From a candidate division TM6 bacterium GW2011_GWF2_37_49 (GTDB taxonomy: Bacteria > Babelota > Babeliae > Babelales > RVW-14), in assembly GCA_000989955.1 (NCBI GenBank), contig LBTE01000002.1, forward strand, positions 1 to 64,000: a stretch of 64,000 nt of DNA, given 5' to 3'. The notes below the pieces were generated by a model, which was not told the DNA's origin, searched no databases, and saw nothing but the letters and a program-made list of their open reading frames with translations. The translations under genes and the position numbers were made by a program. This document shows, piece after piece, positions 52,835 through 62,006 of the stretch; position 1 is the first letter of the stretch; every line of letters starts with the position of its first letter.

Positions 52835-52996
52835 TATGGCCAAAACCACTATATTCAGGACCATACATCAACCTCGCACATCTAAATTCAGCTACACATC
52901 GCCACTACCAAACAATTGACAAGTTTTTAGATGCGAGCTGCAAGCTCTGACTGGATGCTAGGTTTCAGATGATTTTTCAAAAAGCTGCAAAAACAC
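52835..52996 (+). repeat. Dispersed intergenic element, copy G (long form)
   Basis: Like copy F it starts just past a terminator, and it shares the 5' part (TATGGCC ... TATATTCAGGACCATACATC). The centre is GAGCTGCAAGCTC at 52935-52947, replacing GCCTGCAGGC but still self-complementary. CAAACAATTGACAAGTTTTT and TTTTTCAAAAAGCTGCAAAA complete boxes 2 and 3. It fills most of the 394 bases before mnmG. Confidence 0.8.
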
Positions 52997-53143
52997 ACAT
53001 GCCGCATTTCATGCATCACAAAATCGAATGAAAAGAGTAAACTCGCTCTTATAACAATACATGTTTGTATCCATTTAAATTCTGTAGTAAAATAGCTGAG
53101 TTATTGTTGGCTGGGTAGGCAAAAGTGCTTATAAGATGGGTTT

Positions 53144-55003
53144 ATGGATAATAAATTTGATGTAATCATTGTTGGAGGTGGGCATGCCGGGGTTGATGCT
53201 GCATATGTTTCCTCAAAAATTGGAGCTAAAACGCTGCTTTTGACTATTGATATGTCAAAGATGGCCACTATGCCTTGCAATCCATCGATTGGAGGATTAG
53301 GCAAGGGTCACATCGTTTTTGAGGTTAGCGCGCTTGGCGGTTTGATGCCGCAACTATGCACAAAGACCTATCTTCAGGCTCGCATGCTGAATACTAGCAA
53401 AGGCCCAGCTGTTCAGGGCTTGCGTTTACAGATCGACAAATTTGCTTACAATCGCGCCGCCGTCCAGGCATTGAGCGAAATTCCAAATTTAGTTATTTTG
53501 GATGGTCTTGTAGGCGAGGTTTTGACTCATGATTCCGAATCTGGACGTCGAATCATTGGTGTTCGGATCGACGACGGACGTGAATTTTATGCGCCCTCAG
53601 TTGTGGTGACGGCCGGAACGTTTTTGAGCGGTGTTATTCACATCGGAAAAACACGTTATAGAGCGGGTCGGCGCGGTGAGCTGGCTGCTTATGGCCTGTC
53701 TGACTCTCTCTCTCATGCGATGAATGTGCCTTATCAAAGGCTCAAAACTGGTACACCTCCGCGACTGCAGACTTCAAGCATAGATTTTTCCAAACTTGAG
53801 CAACAACCCAAGCAGTCGTTGAATTATTTATACGAATTCGAACATGTTTGCGTTGAAGAAAAAAGCCCTTGTTTTATTGCAAAAACCAACGAAAAAACGC
53901 ATGATATTATTCGTCAAAACATGCATCTTTCCGCGCTTTACGGCGGAAGCATTTCAGGCATAGGCCCACGTTATTGTCCATCAATTGAAGATAAAATTAG
54001 AAAATTTCCTCATCAGCCGTCGCATCACGTTTTTATTGAGCCGGAAGGGCTCGATGTTGATGAAAGCTATCCAGCAGGACTTTCAACTTCGCTGCCTCTG
54101 GACGTGCAGATTAAGTACATTCGCAGCATTGTTGGACTTGAAAACGCAGTGATTACAAAGTCCGCTTATGCGATAGAGTACGATTTTTTTCAACCAAATA
54201 ACTTAACTCATACACTTGAGTCAAAGACCGTATCAGGGCTATTTTTGGCTGGACAGGTGATAGGCACTACTGGGTACGAAGAGGCTGCAGGCCTTGGTTT
54301 AGTAGCAGGTATCAATGCTGCATTAAAAAGTGCTAGCAAAAATCCATTCATTCTCTCACGTACCGAAAGCTACATTGGCGTGATGATCGACGATTTGGTG
54401 GTCATTGGCATTGATGAGCCTTATCGAATGTTTACATCACGAGCAGAACACCGTTTGATTCTGCGGCAGGATAACGTATTCTTGCGTCTGATGCCGTATG
54501 CAAAAAATTTATGGCTTATTTCAGATGAGTTGTATCAAAAATTTTTGGCTGAAAAAGAGATAATCGAAAAAAGCATAGAAATAATCAAACAATCTGAGCA
54601 TCATTTGTTATTTAAACTGTTTCATTCATTCGATTTTACAGATGAGATTAAGGCGCAATGTCGAAGTCAGATCGAAGCAAAGCTGATCGAGAAAGATATT
54701 AATGTATCGGCTTTGTCTGAACGAGCCTTGCTTTCAATTCATGCAGAAATACGGTATCATGGCTATGTTGAAAAAGAGCGCAAGGAAGTGGAAAAGGCTG
54801 AACGGTTCGCTGAATTGCGACTGCCAGACGATTTGAAATACGACGGAATGCAGGGCTTGACCCGGGAAATACAGCAAAAATTAATTAAAATTAAGCCAAA
54901 AACGATTGCACATGCTCAGTTGATTCCTGGAATGACGCCGGCTGCTATTTCAATCTTGATTTTTCAGACACGCTTTATTAGAGCAAGAGGCATAGATGAA
55001 TAA
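53144..55003 (+). CDS. mnmG: tRNA uridine-5-carboxymethylaminomethyl modification enzyme MnmG (GidA)
   Basis: This 619-residue FAD enzyme works with MnmE to modify U34 of certain tRNAs. The FAD motif [20 protein letters not shown] is at the N-terminus, with [19 protein letters not shown] near 45, the conserved [15 protein letters not shown] region near 172, [13 protein letters not shown] near 283, [20 protein letters not shown] near 365, and a C-terminal helical domain ([18 protein letters not shown]) for MnmE/tRNA contact. Its 3' end overlaps sufB by 8 bases. Confidence 0.95.
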   Translation: MDNKFDVIIVGGGHAGVDAAYVSSKIGAKTLLLTIDMSKMATMPCNPSIGGLGKGHIVFEVSALGGLMPQLCTKTYLQARMLNTSKGPAVQGLRLQIDKFAYNRAAVQALSEIPNLVILDGLVGEVLTHDSESGRRIIGVRIDDGREFYAPSVVVTAGTFLSGVIHIGKTRYRAGRRGELAAYGLSDSLSHAMNVPYQRLKTGTPPRLQTSSIDFSKLEQQPKQSLNYLYEFEHVCVEEKSPCFIAKTNEKTHDIIRQNMHLSALYGGSISGIGPRYCPSIEDKIRKFPHQPSHHVFIEPEGLDVDESYPAGLSTSLPLDVQIKYIRSIVGLENAVITKSAYAIEYDFFQPNNLTHTLESKTVSGLFLAGQVIGTTGYEEAAGLGLVAGINAALKSASKNPFILSRTESYIGVMIDDLVVIGIDEPYRMFTSRAEHRLILRQDNVFLRLMPYAKNLWLISDELYQKFLAEKEIIEKSIEIIKQSEHHLLFKLFHSFDFTDEIKAQCRSQIEAKLIEKDINVSALSERALLSIHAEIRYHGYVEKERKEVEKAERFAELRLPDDLKYDGMQGLTREIQQKLIKIKPKTIAHAQLIPGMTPAAISILIFQTRFIRARGIDE

Positions 55004-56348
55004 AGATCATAAAATGAAAACAAGATTAGGCTTAAATGAATCGGTGGTTAAAGAAATTTCTGCTCAAAAAAATGAGCCGGAATGGATGCTTGAAATTCGA
55101 TTAAAAGCATTAAATCATTTCTTGAAAACGTCAATACAAAACTGGGGGCCAGATTTGTCCGAGCTGGATATGCAAGATATTCATTACTACATCAAGCCAG
55201 TCGAAAAGTCCCAAAGTTCGTGGGAGCATGTACCGCAAGATATAAAAAAAACATTTGATTATTTGGGGTTGCCAGCGGCAGAACAGCGTTATTTGGCTGG
55301 ACTTGGCGCTCAGTACGAATCAGAAGTTGTTTATCATAACCTCAAAAAAGAGTGGGCTGATCAGGGTGTTTTATTTCTTGATACCGATTCTGCGCTCAAA
55401 GCATACCCTGAAATTTTCAAACAATACTTTGGATCAATTGTTCCATTTAATGATAATAAGTTTGCAGCTTTAAATACGGCTTGTTGGAGCGGTGGTAGTT
55501 TTATTTATGTGCCGCCCAAGGTTCAGGTAACTATTCCTTTGCAAGCCTATTTTAGAATACAGGCCGAGCGAATGGGGCAATTTGAGCGAACATTGATTAT
55601 AGCCGATGAAGGCAGCTTGGTGACTTACGTAGAAGGTTGTACAGCTCCTGCTTACAGTGCGTCGTCTTTACATAGCGCTGTAGTAGAGATTGTTGCCAAA
55701 GCCGGTTCACGCGTTAGATATTACACAATTCAAAATTGGTCAAAAAATGTTTATAACCTTGTGACCAAACGCGCAGTTGCATACAAAGATTCTGTTGTCG
55801 AGTGGATTGATGGCAACTTGGGAAGCAAGATTACTATGAAATATCCGGCTGTAATTTTGAAAGAAGAGGGCGCCAAAGCCGAGATTTTATCAATAGCTAT
55901 GGCGAGTAGCTTTGGCCAGGTCCAGGACACTGGCGCAAAGGTGATTCACATGGCTCCAAACACCACTTCCAGAATTACATCAAAGTCTGTAAGCCGTAGT
56001 GGCGGCCGTTCTAGCTATCGTGGGTTGGTAAAAATTTTACGCGGGGCAAAAAATTGTAAATCATTCGTTCAGTGCGATGCTTTGATGCTTGACCAAATCT
56101 CAAGATCAGACGCTTATCCTAGCATTCAGGTTAAAGAAAGCAGCGCAAATGTTGGGCATGAGGCCAGTGTCAGTCGAATTGATGATGAGCTTGTTTTTTA
56201 TCTTACCAGTCGTGGAATTGATGCAAATGCTGCCAAAACATTGATTGTTAACGGTTTTGTTGAGCCATTTGTCAAAGAGTTGCCAATGGAGTTTGCTATC
56301 GAAATGAATAGATTAATTCAACTTGAGGTGGAAGGTAGCGTAGGTTGA
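54996..56348 (+). CDS. sufB: Fe-S cluster assembly protein SufB
   Basis: This 450-residue subunit of the SufBCD scaffold has the N-terminal [18 protein letters not shown] typical of SufB, a beta-helix core with [20 protein letters not shown] near 210-235, [40 protein letters not shown] and SDAYPSIQV near 375, then the C-terminal helices ([20 protein letters not shown]). AGAGG precedes the ATG. It overlaps mnmG upstream and is coupled to the short sufD downstream. SufC, normally between or beside them, is absent here. Confidence 0.94.
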   Translation: MNKDHKMKTRLGLNESVVKEISAQKNEPEWMLEIRLKALNHFLKTSIQNWGPDLSELDMQDIHYYIKPVEKSQSSWEHVPQDIKKTFDYLGLPAAEQRYLAGLGAQYESEVVYHNLKKEWADQGVLFLDTDSALKAYPEIFKQYFGSIVPFNDNKFAALNTACWSGGSFIYVPPKVQVTIPLQAYFRIQAERMGQFERTLIIADEGSLVTYVEGCTAPAYSASSLHSAVVEIVAKAGSRVRYYTIQNWSKNVYNLVTKRAVAYKDSVVEWIDGNLGSKITMKYPAVILKEEGAKAEILSIAMASSFGQVQDTGAKVIHMAPNTTSRITSKSVSRSGGRSSYRGLVKILRGAKNCKSFVQCDALMLDQISRSDAYPSIQVKESSANVGHEASVSRIDDELVFYLTSRGIDANAAKTLIVNGFVEPFVKELPMEFAIEMNRLIQLEVEGSVG

Positions 56349-57091
56349 TGATTATGCTGAATAAAGACTTTATTAATGTGACGTTTGATAAATCGATTTT
56401 AAAACCGATAAGCCTTAAAGAGTTGTGCTTGCTATCACAAAAAAGCATTGACTTCTCCGCTATAAATATGAAAATTGAACTTTTAGATGATGTTAAAATT
56501 TATCTACGTGATGATTTGATTGATCAGAAAGATTTGATTAATTTTAAAAAAATTGAACACAAAATCGAATTTATTTTAAACAGGGCGTCTGTGCTTGAGT
56601 ATAATATGAATTTGCGTCCAACTGGTGAATTTGAGCAATTAACTCAAAACAATTGTGAATTTGATAAAAACTTGAAATTGAACATTGCTGGCCAGCATGC
56701 ATTTGCAAAAGTACGAATGAATTGTTTGGGTTTGGCTCAACAGAAATTGAATTTTTTTACAGAACAAAATCATTTGGTTTCTCTGTCTTCTAGTTGTCTA
56801 CGCATAAAAATTGTACTGCTTGATGCTGCCGAGTTGCATTGTAACAGTAAGATATTTGTAGATAAAGGACTGCAAGAGGTTTTTGCCCGACAGATTAATA
56901 AAAATCTTTTGCTAGGCTTGAATGCTTGCGTGTCAACAACGCCTCAGCTTGAGGTGCTTTCAGATCATGTAAAATGCAAGCACGGTGCAACGGTCAAAAC
57001 TTTGGATGAAGAGCAGCTTTTTTATATTAGCTCTCGTGGTGTGGCAAAAAAACAGGCTTCAGATCTATTAATTAATGGGTTCTTGCATTGA
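56348..57091 (+). CDS. sufD: Short SufD-like Fe-S assembly protein
   Basis: This protein of about 247 residues has a C-terminal half that matches SufB/SufD (CVSTTPQLEVLSDHVKCKHG and ATVKTLDEEQLFYISSRGVA, then KKQASDLLINGF), including the SRG and INGF landmarks. SufD is usually about 400 residues, and the N-terminal half of the beta-helix appears shortened rather than frameshifted. The ATG overlaps the sufB TGA (TGATG), implying coupling. It should pair with SufB and SufC, assuming SufC is encoded elsewhere. It is probably functional but reduced. Confidence 0.75.
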   Translation: MIMLNKDFINVTFDKSILKPISLKELCLLSQKSIDFSAINMKIELLDDVKIYLRDDLIDQKDLINFKKIEHKIEFILNRASVLEYNMNLRPTGEFEQLTQNNCEFDKNLKLNIAGQHAFAKVRMNCLGLAQQKLNFFTEQNHLVSLSSSCLRIKIVLLDAAELHCNSKIFVDKGLQEVFARQINKNLLLGLNACVSTTPQLEVLSDHVKCKHGATVKTLDEEQLFYISSRGVAKKQASDLLINGFLH

Positions 57092-57096
57092 TTGAG

Positions 57097-57711
57097 TTAG
57101 TCGTTACACCACCAATCACGAGCATTCTTTACAAGATGTTTAAAAAAAAATTGTTTGTATGCCGAATATTTATCTATTGAATAGAAGCCTTTTTCGATGG
57201 CCTCATTTTTGATGGTTGCATATTTTCGCATCGAAACAGGATGTGTTTTTAGGTAATCTCTAACGCTTAAACAGTCTTTCCATGTTTCACTTTTATACTT
57301 TGTGATGCTAAGATTTATGCTTATATCGCCTCTTTTTTGTAAATAAAATCGCTGGCAGTAATGAGAATTTTCGATGAAATTATACCCAAGATTAAGTAGC
57401 TTTTCAATCTCGTTTCCATCAAGATAAAACTTATTTAAGCCTATAATTATATCAACTATCGGTTTGGCGCTCATTCCCGGTATTGAGGTGCTGCCGAAAT
57501 GTTCTATTCGGATCACTCTTTTTTTGCCTAAAACAAGTTTTAAAATTTCTGCCTCATTTAAAAAAATGATTCCCCAGCAGTGATTGTATGGAAAGACTTT
57601 CACATACTCCATTGGCTCATTCAATGTATTCAAAAAGCTAGGAGGTGTAATTTTGCCGTTGGCGTGACCGATTAAAATAAATAGCAGCAGAATGATGTAC
57701 TGTATTTTCAT
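57097..57711 (-). CDS. Exported GrpB/UPF0157-like nucleotidyltransferase-fold protein
   Basis: This 205-residue protein has a signal peptide (MKIQYIILLLFILIGHANG) followed by a UPF0157 (GrpB) domain. VKVFPYNHCWGIIFLNEAEI, then IRIEHFGSTSIPGMSAKPIV with the GS motif, then DIIIG with the first carboxylate and INLSITKY near 140, match the family, which has the nucleotidyltransferase fold. I chose the ATG at 57711, with AGGATGG upstream; longer frames run into the preceding HD gene. Bacterial GrpB proteins are normally cytoplasmic, so the signal peptide is unusual. The gap to the HD gene is 13 bases, so this is an operon. Confidence 0.7.
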   Translation of the reverse strand: MKIQYIILLLFILIGHANGKITPPSFLNTLNEPMEYVKVFPYNHCWGIIFLNEAEILKLVLGKKRVIRIEHFGSTSIPGMSAKPIVDIIIGLNKFYLDGNEIEKLLNLGYNFIENSHYCQRFYLQKRGDISINLSITKYKSETWKDCLSVRDYLKTHPVSMRKYATIKNEAIEKGFYSIDKYSAYKQFFFKHLVKNARDWWCND

Positions 57712-57724
57712 AGCCATCCTATTC

Positions 57725-58573
57725 TTAAGCACAGAGTGATAGCCATCCCATTCGTGCACGTATACCTGTTGTTTCATATGCAAAGAACTTATAAGCATTA
57801 AATCCATCCGATAGAGATTCACATTTTGAATTAGCAAAATTTCGAAGATTAAGTCCAGTTATTGTATCTATTACTGAATGGGCTTCATTGAATGGAACGA
57901 CCTGTGCGCTTATGACATCCGCTGCTGCTACAAAGCAAATATACTTAATTAGCCTGCGATAGTCCTTGGATTTGTGACATATTACACCACCTTTATAGCC
58001 TGATATTTTAATAAAGTGGTCCAGTAATTCTATTGCCACATTGAAGCAATTAAAATCCAGCGCGTTGATGCCACGCATAATATTTCCAAGCTCATGGTGC
58101 ATTCCAACGATAATAGCTATTAATGCGATGTTGTCTTTGCTAAGGCCTAAGCTGTTGAATAGTGCATTAAAATCGAATCTTTCTCCATCACTCATGATAT
58201 ATTCTTTTTGACTTACAATGTATTCAAATCCAATTTTTGGGTGTTCACATTTTTCATAGAACTCATACACTTGATCTCCGCATTTTCCGATGTCATGAAA
58301 AATAGCTGCAAAAATTATATTTTTGATTGCTTCATCGTCAAATTTTGTTTTCCATTCAGAATTTAGCATGTAGCATAAATTGATGCAAGATCTTGAAACC
58401 CAGATGGAATGCTCGAACACATGGCCGGCATGAAATTTGGTATTTGAGGTTTTGTATCGTTGCATATCTCTTAATATGCTATCTAAAGGCGTTATGGCGC
58501 AATATGATTGGATTGTTACCAAAAATGCAAAAACTATAAATACGCTTATTTTACGTAGATTTTTCACTATCAT
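57725..58573 (-). CDS. Exported HD-domain phosphohydrolase-like protein
   Basis: This 282-residue protein has a signal peptide (MIVKNLRKISVFIVFAFLVT, ending YCA) and an HD domain. The first His is in AGHVFEHSIWVSRS near 50, the HD pair is in AAIFHDIGKCGD near 90, a later MHHELGNIMRG is near 160, and an Asp in FVAAADVISAQ near 215, giving an H...HD...D metal site. Substrates of HD enzymes include dNTPs, cyclic nucleotides and ppGpp; none can be assigned. The ATG at 58573 gives the better signal peptide, although the ribosome-binding site is weak. It is followed by the GrpB-like gene. Confidence 0.72.
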   Translation of the reverse strand: MIVKNLRKISVFIVFAFLVTIQSYCAITPLDSILRDMQRYKTSNTKFHAGHVFEHSIWVSRSCINLCYMLNSEWKTKFDDEAIKNIIFAAIFHDIGKCGDQVYEFYEKCEHPKIGFEYIVSQKEYIMSDGERFDFNALFNSLGLSKDNIALIAIIVGMHHELGNIMRGINALDFNCFNVAIELLDHFIKISGYKGGVICHKSKDYRRLIKYICFVAAADVISAQVVPFNEAHSVIDTITGLNLRNFANSKCESLSDGFNAYKFFAYETTGIRARMGWLSLCA

Positions 58574-58694
58574 TGATATGTCATAAATAAATAATAATAA
58601 AACAAATATTTTCAATACTACGTATGCATTTTACAATAATTTTGATAGATGGCAATAAGGAATGGAACATTATTGAAACCTTTAAATATGCAAT

Positions 58695-58850
58695 GCCATT
58701 TTTTGCAATTTTTGAAAAAGAATGTCGAAACCACTGTGCAGGTCGATGCTGGCAGGCCGATGTTTAAAATTTGTTAAATTACTTGTAAGGCCGATGAACT
58801 CGAAATAAAAAATGGCCATAGTCGATGTATGGCCCTGAATATCATGTTTT
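58695..58850 (-). repeat. Dispersed intergenic element, copy H
   Basis: In reverse orientation it carries GGCCATA-CATCGAC-TATGGCC (a perfect 7-bp hairpin at 58834-58814), then a diverged spacer, CAAATTTTAAACATCGGCCT with GCCAGCATCGACC, and TTTTTCAAAAATTGCAAAAAATGG-like box 3. It fills the 243-base gap between glmS and the HD gene. Confidence 0.75.
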
Positions 58851-58858
58851 TGATTCCA

Positions 58859-60757
58859 TCACTCAACAGTGACAGATTTTGCAAGATTGCGAGGTTTATC
58901 TATCGGAAGTCTTAATTCATGAGATATTTGATAAACCAAAAACTGCATCACGCCAGTCATTGCCAGCGGTGCAAGTAGTGGCTTGACGCGTGGAATCACG
59001 AACGAGCAATCTGCCAGTTGTAATAATTCGGTTTGTCCTTCAAATGCAAATACTATCAAGTGGCCTTCTCGGGCCTTAACTTCCTGAGCGTTTGAAACAA
59101 GCTTGTGGTAAATAATATCATCCAATGATGAAAAAATAACCACTGGAGTTTTTTTGTCAACTAAGGCGATTGGTCCGTGCTTAAGCTCACCTGCGGGATA
59201 GCATTGAGCAAAAATGTATGAAACTTCCTTCAGTTTTAGTGCGGCTTCAAGTGCGAATGGATAACTTACGTGACGGCCAAGAAAAATGAATTTATCAAAT
59301 TGGGCATAAAATGGTGCAAGCTGGCTTGTAATTTTAAATCTATAATTATCAAGCGTAGATTCTAAAATTTCAGCTGCAACAAATAATTCTTCTTCTGCTT
59401 TTGTTACGTCTTGCCAGGACAAAAGACCACGTTCTAAAGCGGCTCTGTGTGCTAGCCAGTATAATGAAGCAATCTGTGTTGAAAATGATTTTGTTGATGC
59501 AACAGAAATTTCAGGTCCAGCTTGCATTGGCAAAAAGCCCGTTGATTCGCGAACCATTGTGCTTGATGAGACGTTTGTAAGCGTAATTGTTGGAACTTCA
59601 AATGAATTTACAAGCCTCAAGGCCTCGAGTGTATCAGCTGTTTCACCAGATTGTGAAATGAACAAAAAAGCGGAATTTTTTTCGACAAAAAACGGCATGT
59701 ATCTAAATTCTGAGGATAGGTAAACTTTTGTTGGTATTTTAGCAATTATCTCAAAGAAAAATTGCCCTATTCGTGCTGCATGCCAAGATGTTCCTGCTGC
59801 AACAATGTTCAAATATCTCAGATCTTTAACCTGTTCAGAACTTAACCCAATTTGGCGCCATAAACTATCGCTGTTTACGATATTTCTATGGCCCAAAACG
59901 CTTTCAGATGCAGAGTCTTCTGGAAATCCGATTGCTTTGTAAAAAGAAAGTGTGCGAGTGACAGCCCTTTTTTGCTCATATATTTCTTTAAGCATGTAAT
60001 GTTCAAAATCTTGTTTGTCGACAGACATGTATTTACTGTCAATTTCACGCGGTAATACCTCTAATCGTTTATTGTCAAAATCGAACACTTCAACACTATC
60101 CTTTTTAACGATAGCAAAACATTCATCAGGCAAAAATAAAATTCTGCTTGTCTTGTCGGAAAACGCGAGAGGGTCAGAGGCTACAAAATTTTCATCAATT
60201 CCTAGCCCAATGACCAACGGAGAGCGACTTCTGATAGCGAGTAGTATGTCGGGATAGTCTTCAAATGTAAAAACCAAGGCAAATGCACCTTTTAAAGTTT
60301 TGGCAAGCATTTGTGCTGCTTTATTTAGGTCGTTGCAAGATTGTAACAAACTGCTAAAAAGATGTGCTACAACCTCTGAATCTGTCGTTGAGCAAAAATT
60401 ATGACCTTCTTTAATAAGCTGGGCCTTAATATCCATGTACGATTCAATGATTCCGTTATGAACAACGGCAATTGTTTTTTTACAATTGAAGTGAGGATGA
60501 GCGTTTTTTTGATCTACTACGCCATGCGTTGCCCAGCGTGTATGTCCCATCCCAACAAAACCATTGGCTTTTAAAGTTGCTGCTTTTTTTAAAACAGATA
60601 CGCCGCCAACTTCTTTGAAGAAACTCAAACGATTTGTCTGTGAATCAACACATACAAATCCTGCTGAATCATAACCACGATATTCAAGACGAAGCAGCCC
60701 GTCCAAAACAAATTCACGACAAGGCTTGCTTCCAACATAAGCAACTATTCCACACAT
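58859..60757 (-). CDS. glmS: Glutamine--fructose-6-phosphate aminotransferase (isomerizing)
   Basis: This 632-residue enzyme makes glucosamine-6-phosphate, the first step to UDP-GlcNAc for peptidoglycan and LPS. The N-terminal amidotransferase begins MCGIVAYVGSKPC with Cys2 as nucleophile, then RGYDSAGFV, GMGHTRWATHG, and HNGIIESY. Two SIS domains follow, with AAGTSWHAAR near 310, ISQSGETADTLEALR, STKSFSTQIASLYWL near 420 and KPRNLAKSVTVE at the C-terminus. The length is slightly above 610. No glmS ribozyme is apparent in the 5' region (about 90 bases to rpsI). Confidence 0.95.
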   Translation of the reverse strand: MCGIVAYVGSKPCREFVLDGLLRLEYRGYDSAGFVCVDSQTNRLSFFKEVGGVSVLKKAATLKANGFVGMGHTRWATHGVVDQKNAHPHFNCKKTIAVVHNGIIESYMDIKAQLIKEGHNFCSTTDSEVVAHLFSSLLQSCNDLNKAAQMLAKTLKGAFALVFTFEDYPDILLAIRSRSPLVIGLGIDENFVASDPLAFSDKTSRILFLPDECFAIVKKDSVEVFDFDNKRLEVLPREIDSKYMSVDKQDFEHYMLKEIYEQKRAVTRTLSFYKAIGFPEDSASESVLGHRNIVNSDSLWRQIGLSSEQVKDLRYLNIVAAGTSWHAARIGQFFFEIIAKIPTKVYLSSEFRYMPFFVEKNSAFLFISQSGETADTLEALRLVNSFEVPTITLTNVSSSTMVRESTGFLPMQAGPEISVASTKSFSTQIASLYWLAHRAALERGLLSWQDVTKAEEELFVAAEILESTLDNYRFKITSQLAPFYAQFDKFIFLGRHVSYPFALEAALKLKEVSYIFAQCYPAGELKHGPIALVDKKTPVVIFSSLDDIIYHKLVSNAQEVKAREGHLIVFAFEGQTELLQLADCSFVIPRVKPLLAPLAMTGVMQFLVYQISHELRLPIDKPRNLAKSVTVE

Positions 60758-60861
60758 AAATCACCACCGTGCTAAGTTTTTTTAATGAAAACATTGCATA
60801 TGATAGAATCAATAATGCAGTACACAAAAGTCCACCAGGGCTTATGCAATAAAGTCGAAGA

Positions 60862-61284
60862 TTAACGTTTTACGAACTGGAATTTTCTTCTAGCAGCTTT
60901 TTGACCGTATTTCTTACGTTCTTTCAAGCGAGAATCGACAGATAATAGGCCATTTTTTTTCAAAGCAGGCTTAAGAGCTTCGTTTACAACAAGAAGAGCT
61001 CGTGAAATTCCAAGCCTAACAGCTTCGGCCTGGCTTTTTAGTCCACCACCAGCAACATTGACTTGAACGTTGTATTTTTTTTCTAAGTTTGTAACTTTGA
61101 AAGGAAATACAACCTTGTCCTTGCTGATGTCTGTATCAAAGTAATTTTGATAATCTTTACCATTTACTTCGATTAAACCTTTTCCTGGCTTTAGCCAGAC
61201 ACGTGCAACAGAACTTTTTCTACGTCCTACGCCATGCAACAAAGAGGCTGCGCCTCTATTGCTTTTAACTACAGTCTTTTCCAT
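60862..61284 (-). CDS. rpsI: 30S ribosomal protein S9
   Basis: This 140-residue S9 shows GVGRRKSSVARVWLKPGKG near the N-terminus, NVNVAGGGLKSQAEAVRLGI with SRALL in the middle and the invariant basic tail KERKKYGQKAARRKFQFVKR reaching the P site. The usual upstream partner rplM (L13) is absent; a doubtful 71-codon frame and tRNA-Thr lie there instead. Confidence 0.95.
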   Translation of the reverse strand: MEKTVVKSNRGAASLLHGVGRRKSSVARVWLKPGKGLIEVNGKDYQNYFDTDISKDKVVFPFKVTNLEKKYNVQVNVAGGGLKSQAEAVRLGISRALLVVNEALKPALKKNGLLSVDSRLKERKKYGQKAARRKFQFVKR

Positions 61285-61346
61285 AAATCCTTACGTACCG
61301 TTAAGTAAAAACAATTTAATTAAACCAATTTTCTACATCAAAGATA

Positions 61347-61562
61347 TTATACAAGCCTAAATTCTACATAAATTTGTTTTTTTGTCAAAAACTGCCCAAA
61401 CTCATATTCCACTTCAAAATTAGCCGTCATTAATTCGCGTACAGTTGAATTTTGGTATCCTGCAAATGGTTGATTTGATACAAATAGACAATTTCCGTCG
61501 ACATTGTTCGCTTCAATTTCTGTTTTAAATGGAATAGTTGATTCATAAAAAATATACAACAC
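61347..61562 (-). CDS. Doubtful 71-residue hypothetical protein
   Basis: This frame runs from 3 bases after tRNA-Thr to 62 bases before rpsI. The product has alternating beta-like residues (NCLFVSNQPFAGYQNSTVRE) and no signal peptide or recognised motif. There is no ribosome-binding site before the ATG, because the tRNA 3' end occupies that space. It could be a real small gene with a different start, or chance. Confidence 0.25.
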   Translation of the reverse strand: MLYIFYESTIPFKTEIEANNVDGNCLFVSNQPFAGYQNSTVRELMTANFEVEYEFGQFLTKKQIYVEFRLV

Positions 61563-61564
61563 AA

Positions 61565-61639
<75 letters not shown>

Positions 61640-61661
61640 ATGATATACTTTAGTGACTATT

Positions 61662-62006
61662 CTACAACTCTAATTTTTCTTGGCAAGCTACACATCGTGC
61701 CGCGTATGGAAAATTTTCTAAACGCTTCTCTGGGATTGGGTTTGCACAATCTATACAAACTCCGTACTCTTGTCGAACAATCCTTTCAAGAGCCCCGTCA
61801 ATTAAGCGAATTTCATCCATGTCTGTTTGTTGCAAAGAGCTCTGCAGATGCTCCATAGAGATCGATAATGCCTCATCGCCGCTGTCTTGCACTTGCCCAT
61901 CAGAGACCTTTTCGCTAGCAAGTTGAGTCATTAATCCAAGCATTTCACTTCTGCGAACTAACATGCTTGCCTTCATTTTTTCAATAAATATAGCTCTATC
62001 TTTCAC
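61662..62006 (-). CDS. DksA/TraR-family zinc-finger protein
   Basis: This 114-residue protein has an N-terminal coiled coil (MKDRAIFIEKMKASMLVRRS) and a C-terminal four-cysteine zinc finger, CIDCANPIPEKRLENFPYAA followed by RCVACQ. This is the DksA/TraR/YbiI form. DksA binds the RNA polymerase secondary channel to regulate transcription with ppGpp; the acidic DxxDxA tip is not clearly present. It starts with GTG after AAAGGTGG, immediately after the tadA stop codon, so translation is coupled. Confidence 0.85.
   Translation of the reverse strand: MKDRAIFIEKMKASMLVRRSEMLGLMTQLASEKVSDGQVQDSGDEALSISMEHLQSSLQQTDMDEIRLIDGALERIVRQEYGVCIDCANPIPEKRLENFPYAARCVACQEKLEL

Noticed and set aside
60758-60861. 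Possible glmS ribozyme or riboswitch upstream of glmS
   Set aside because: The space between rpsI and glmS is only about 100 bases and shows no ribozyme core or pseudoknot pattern.
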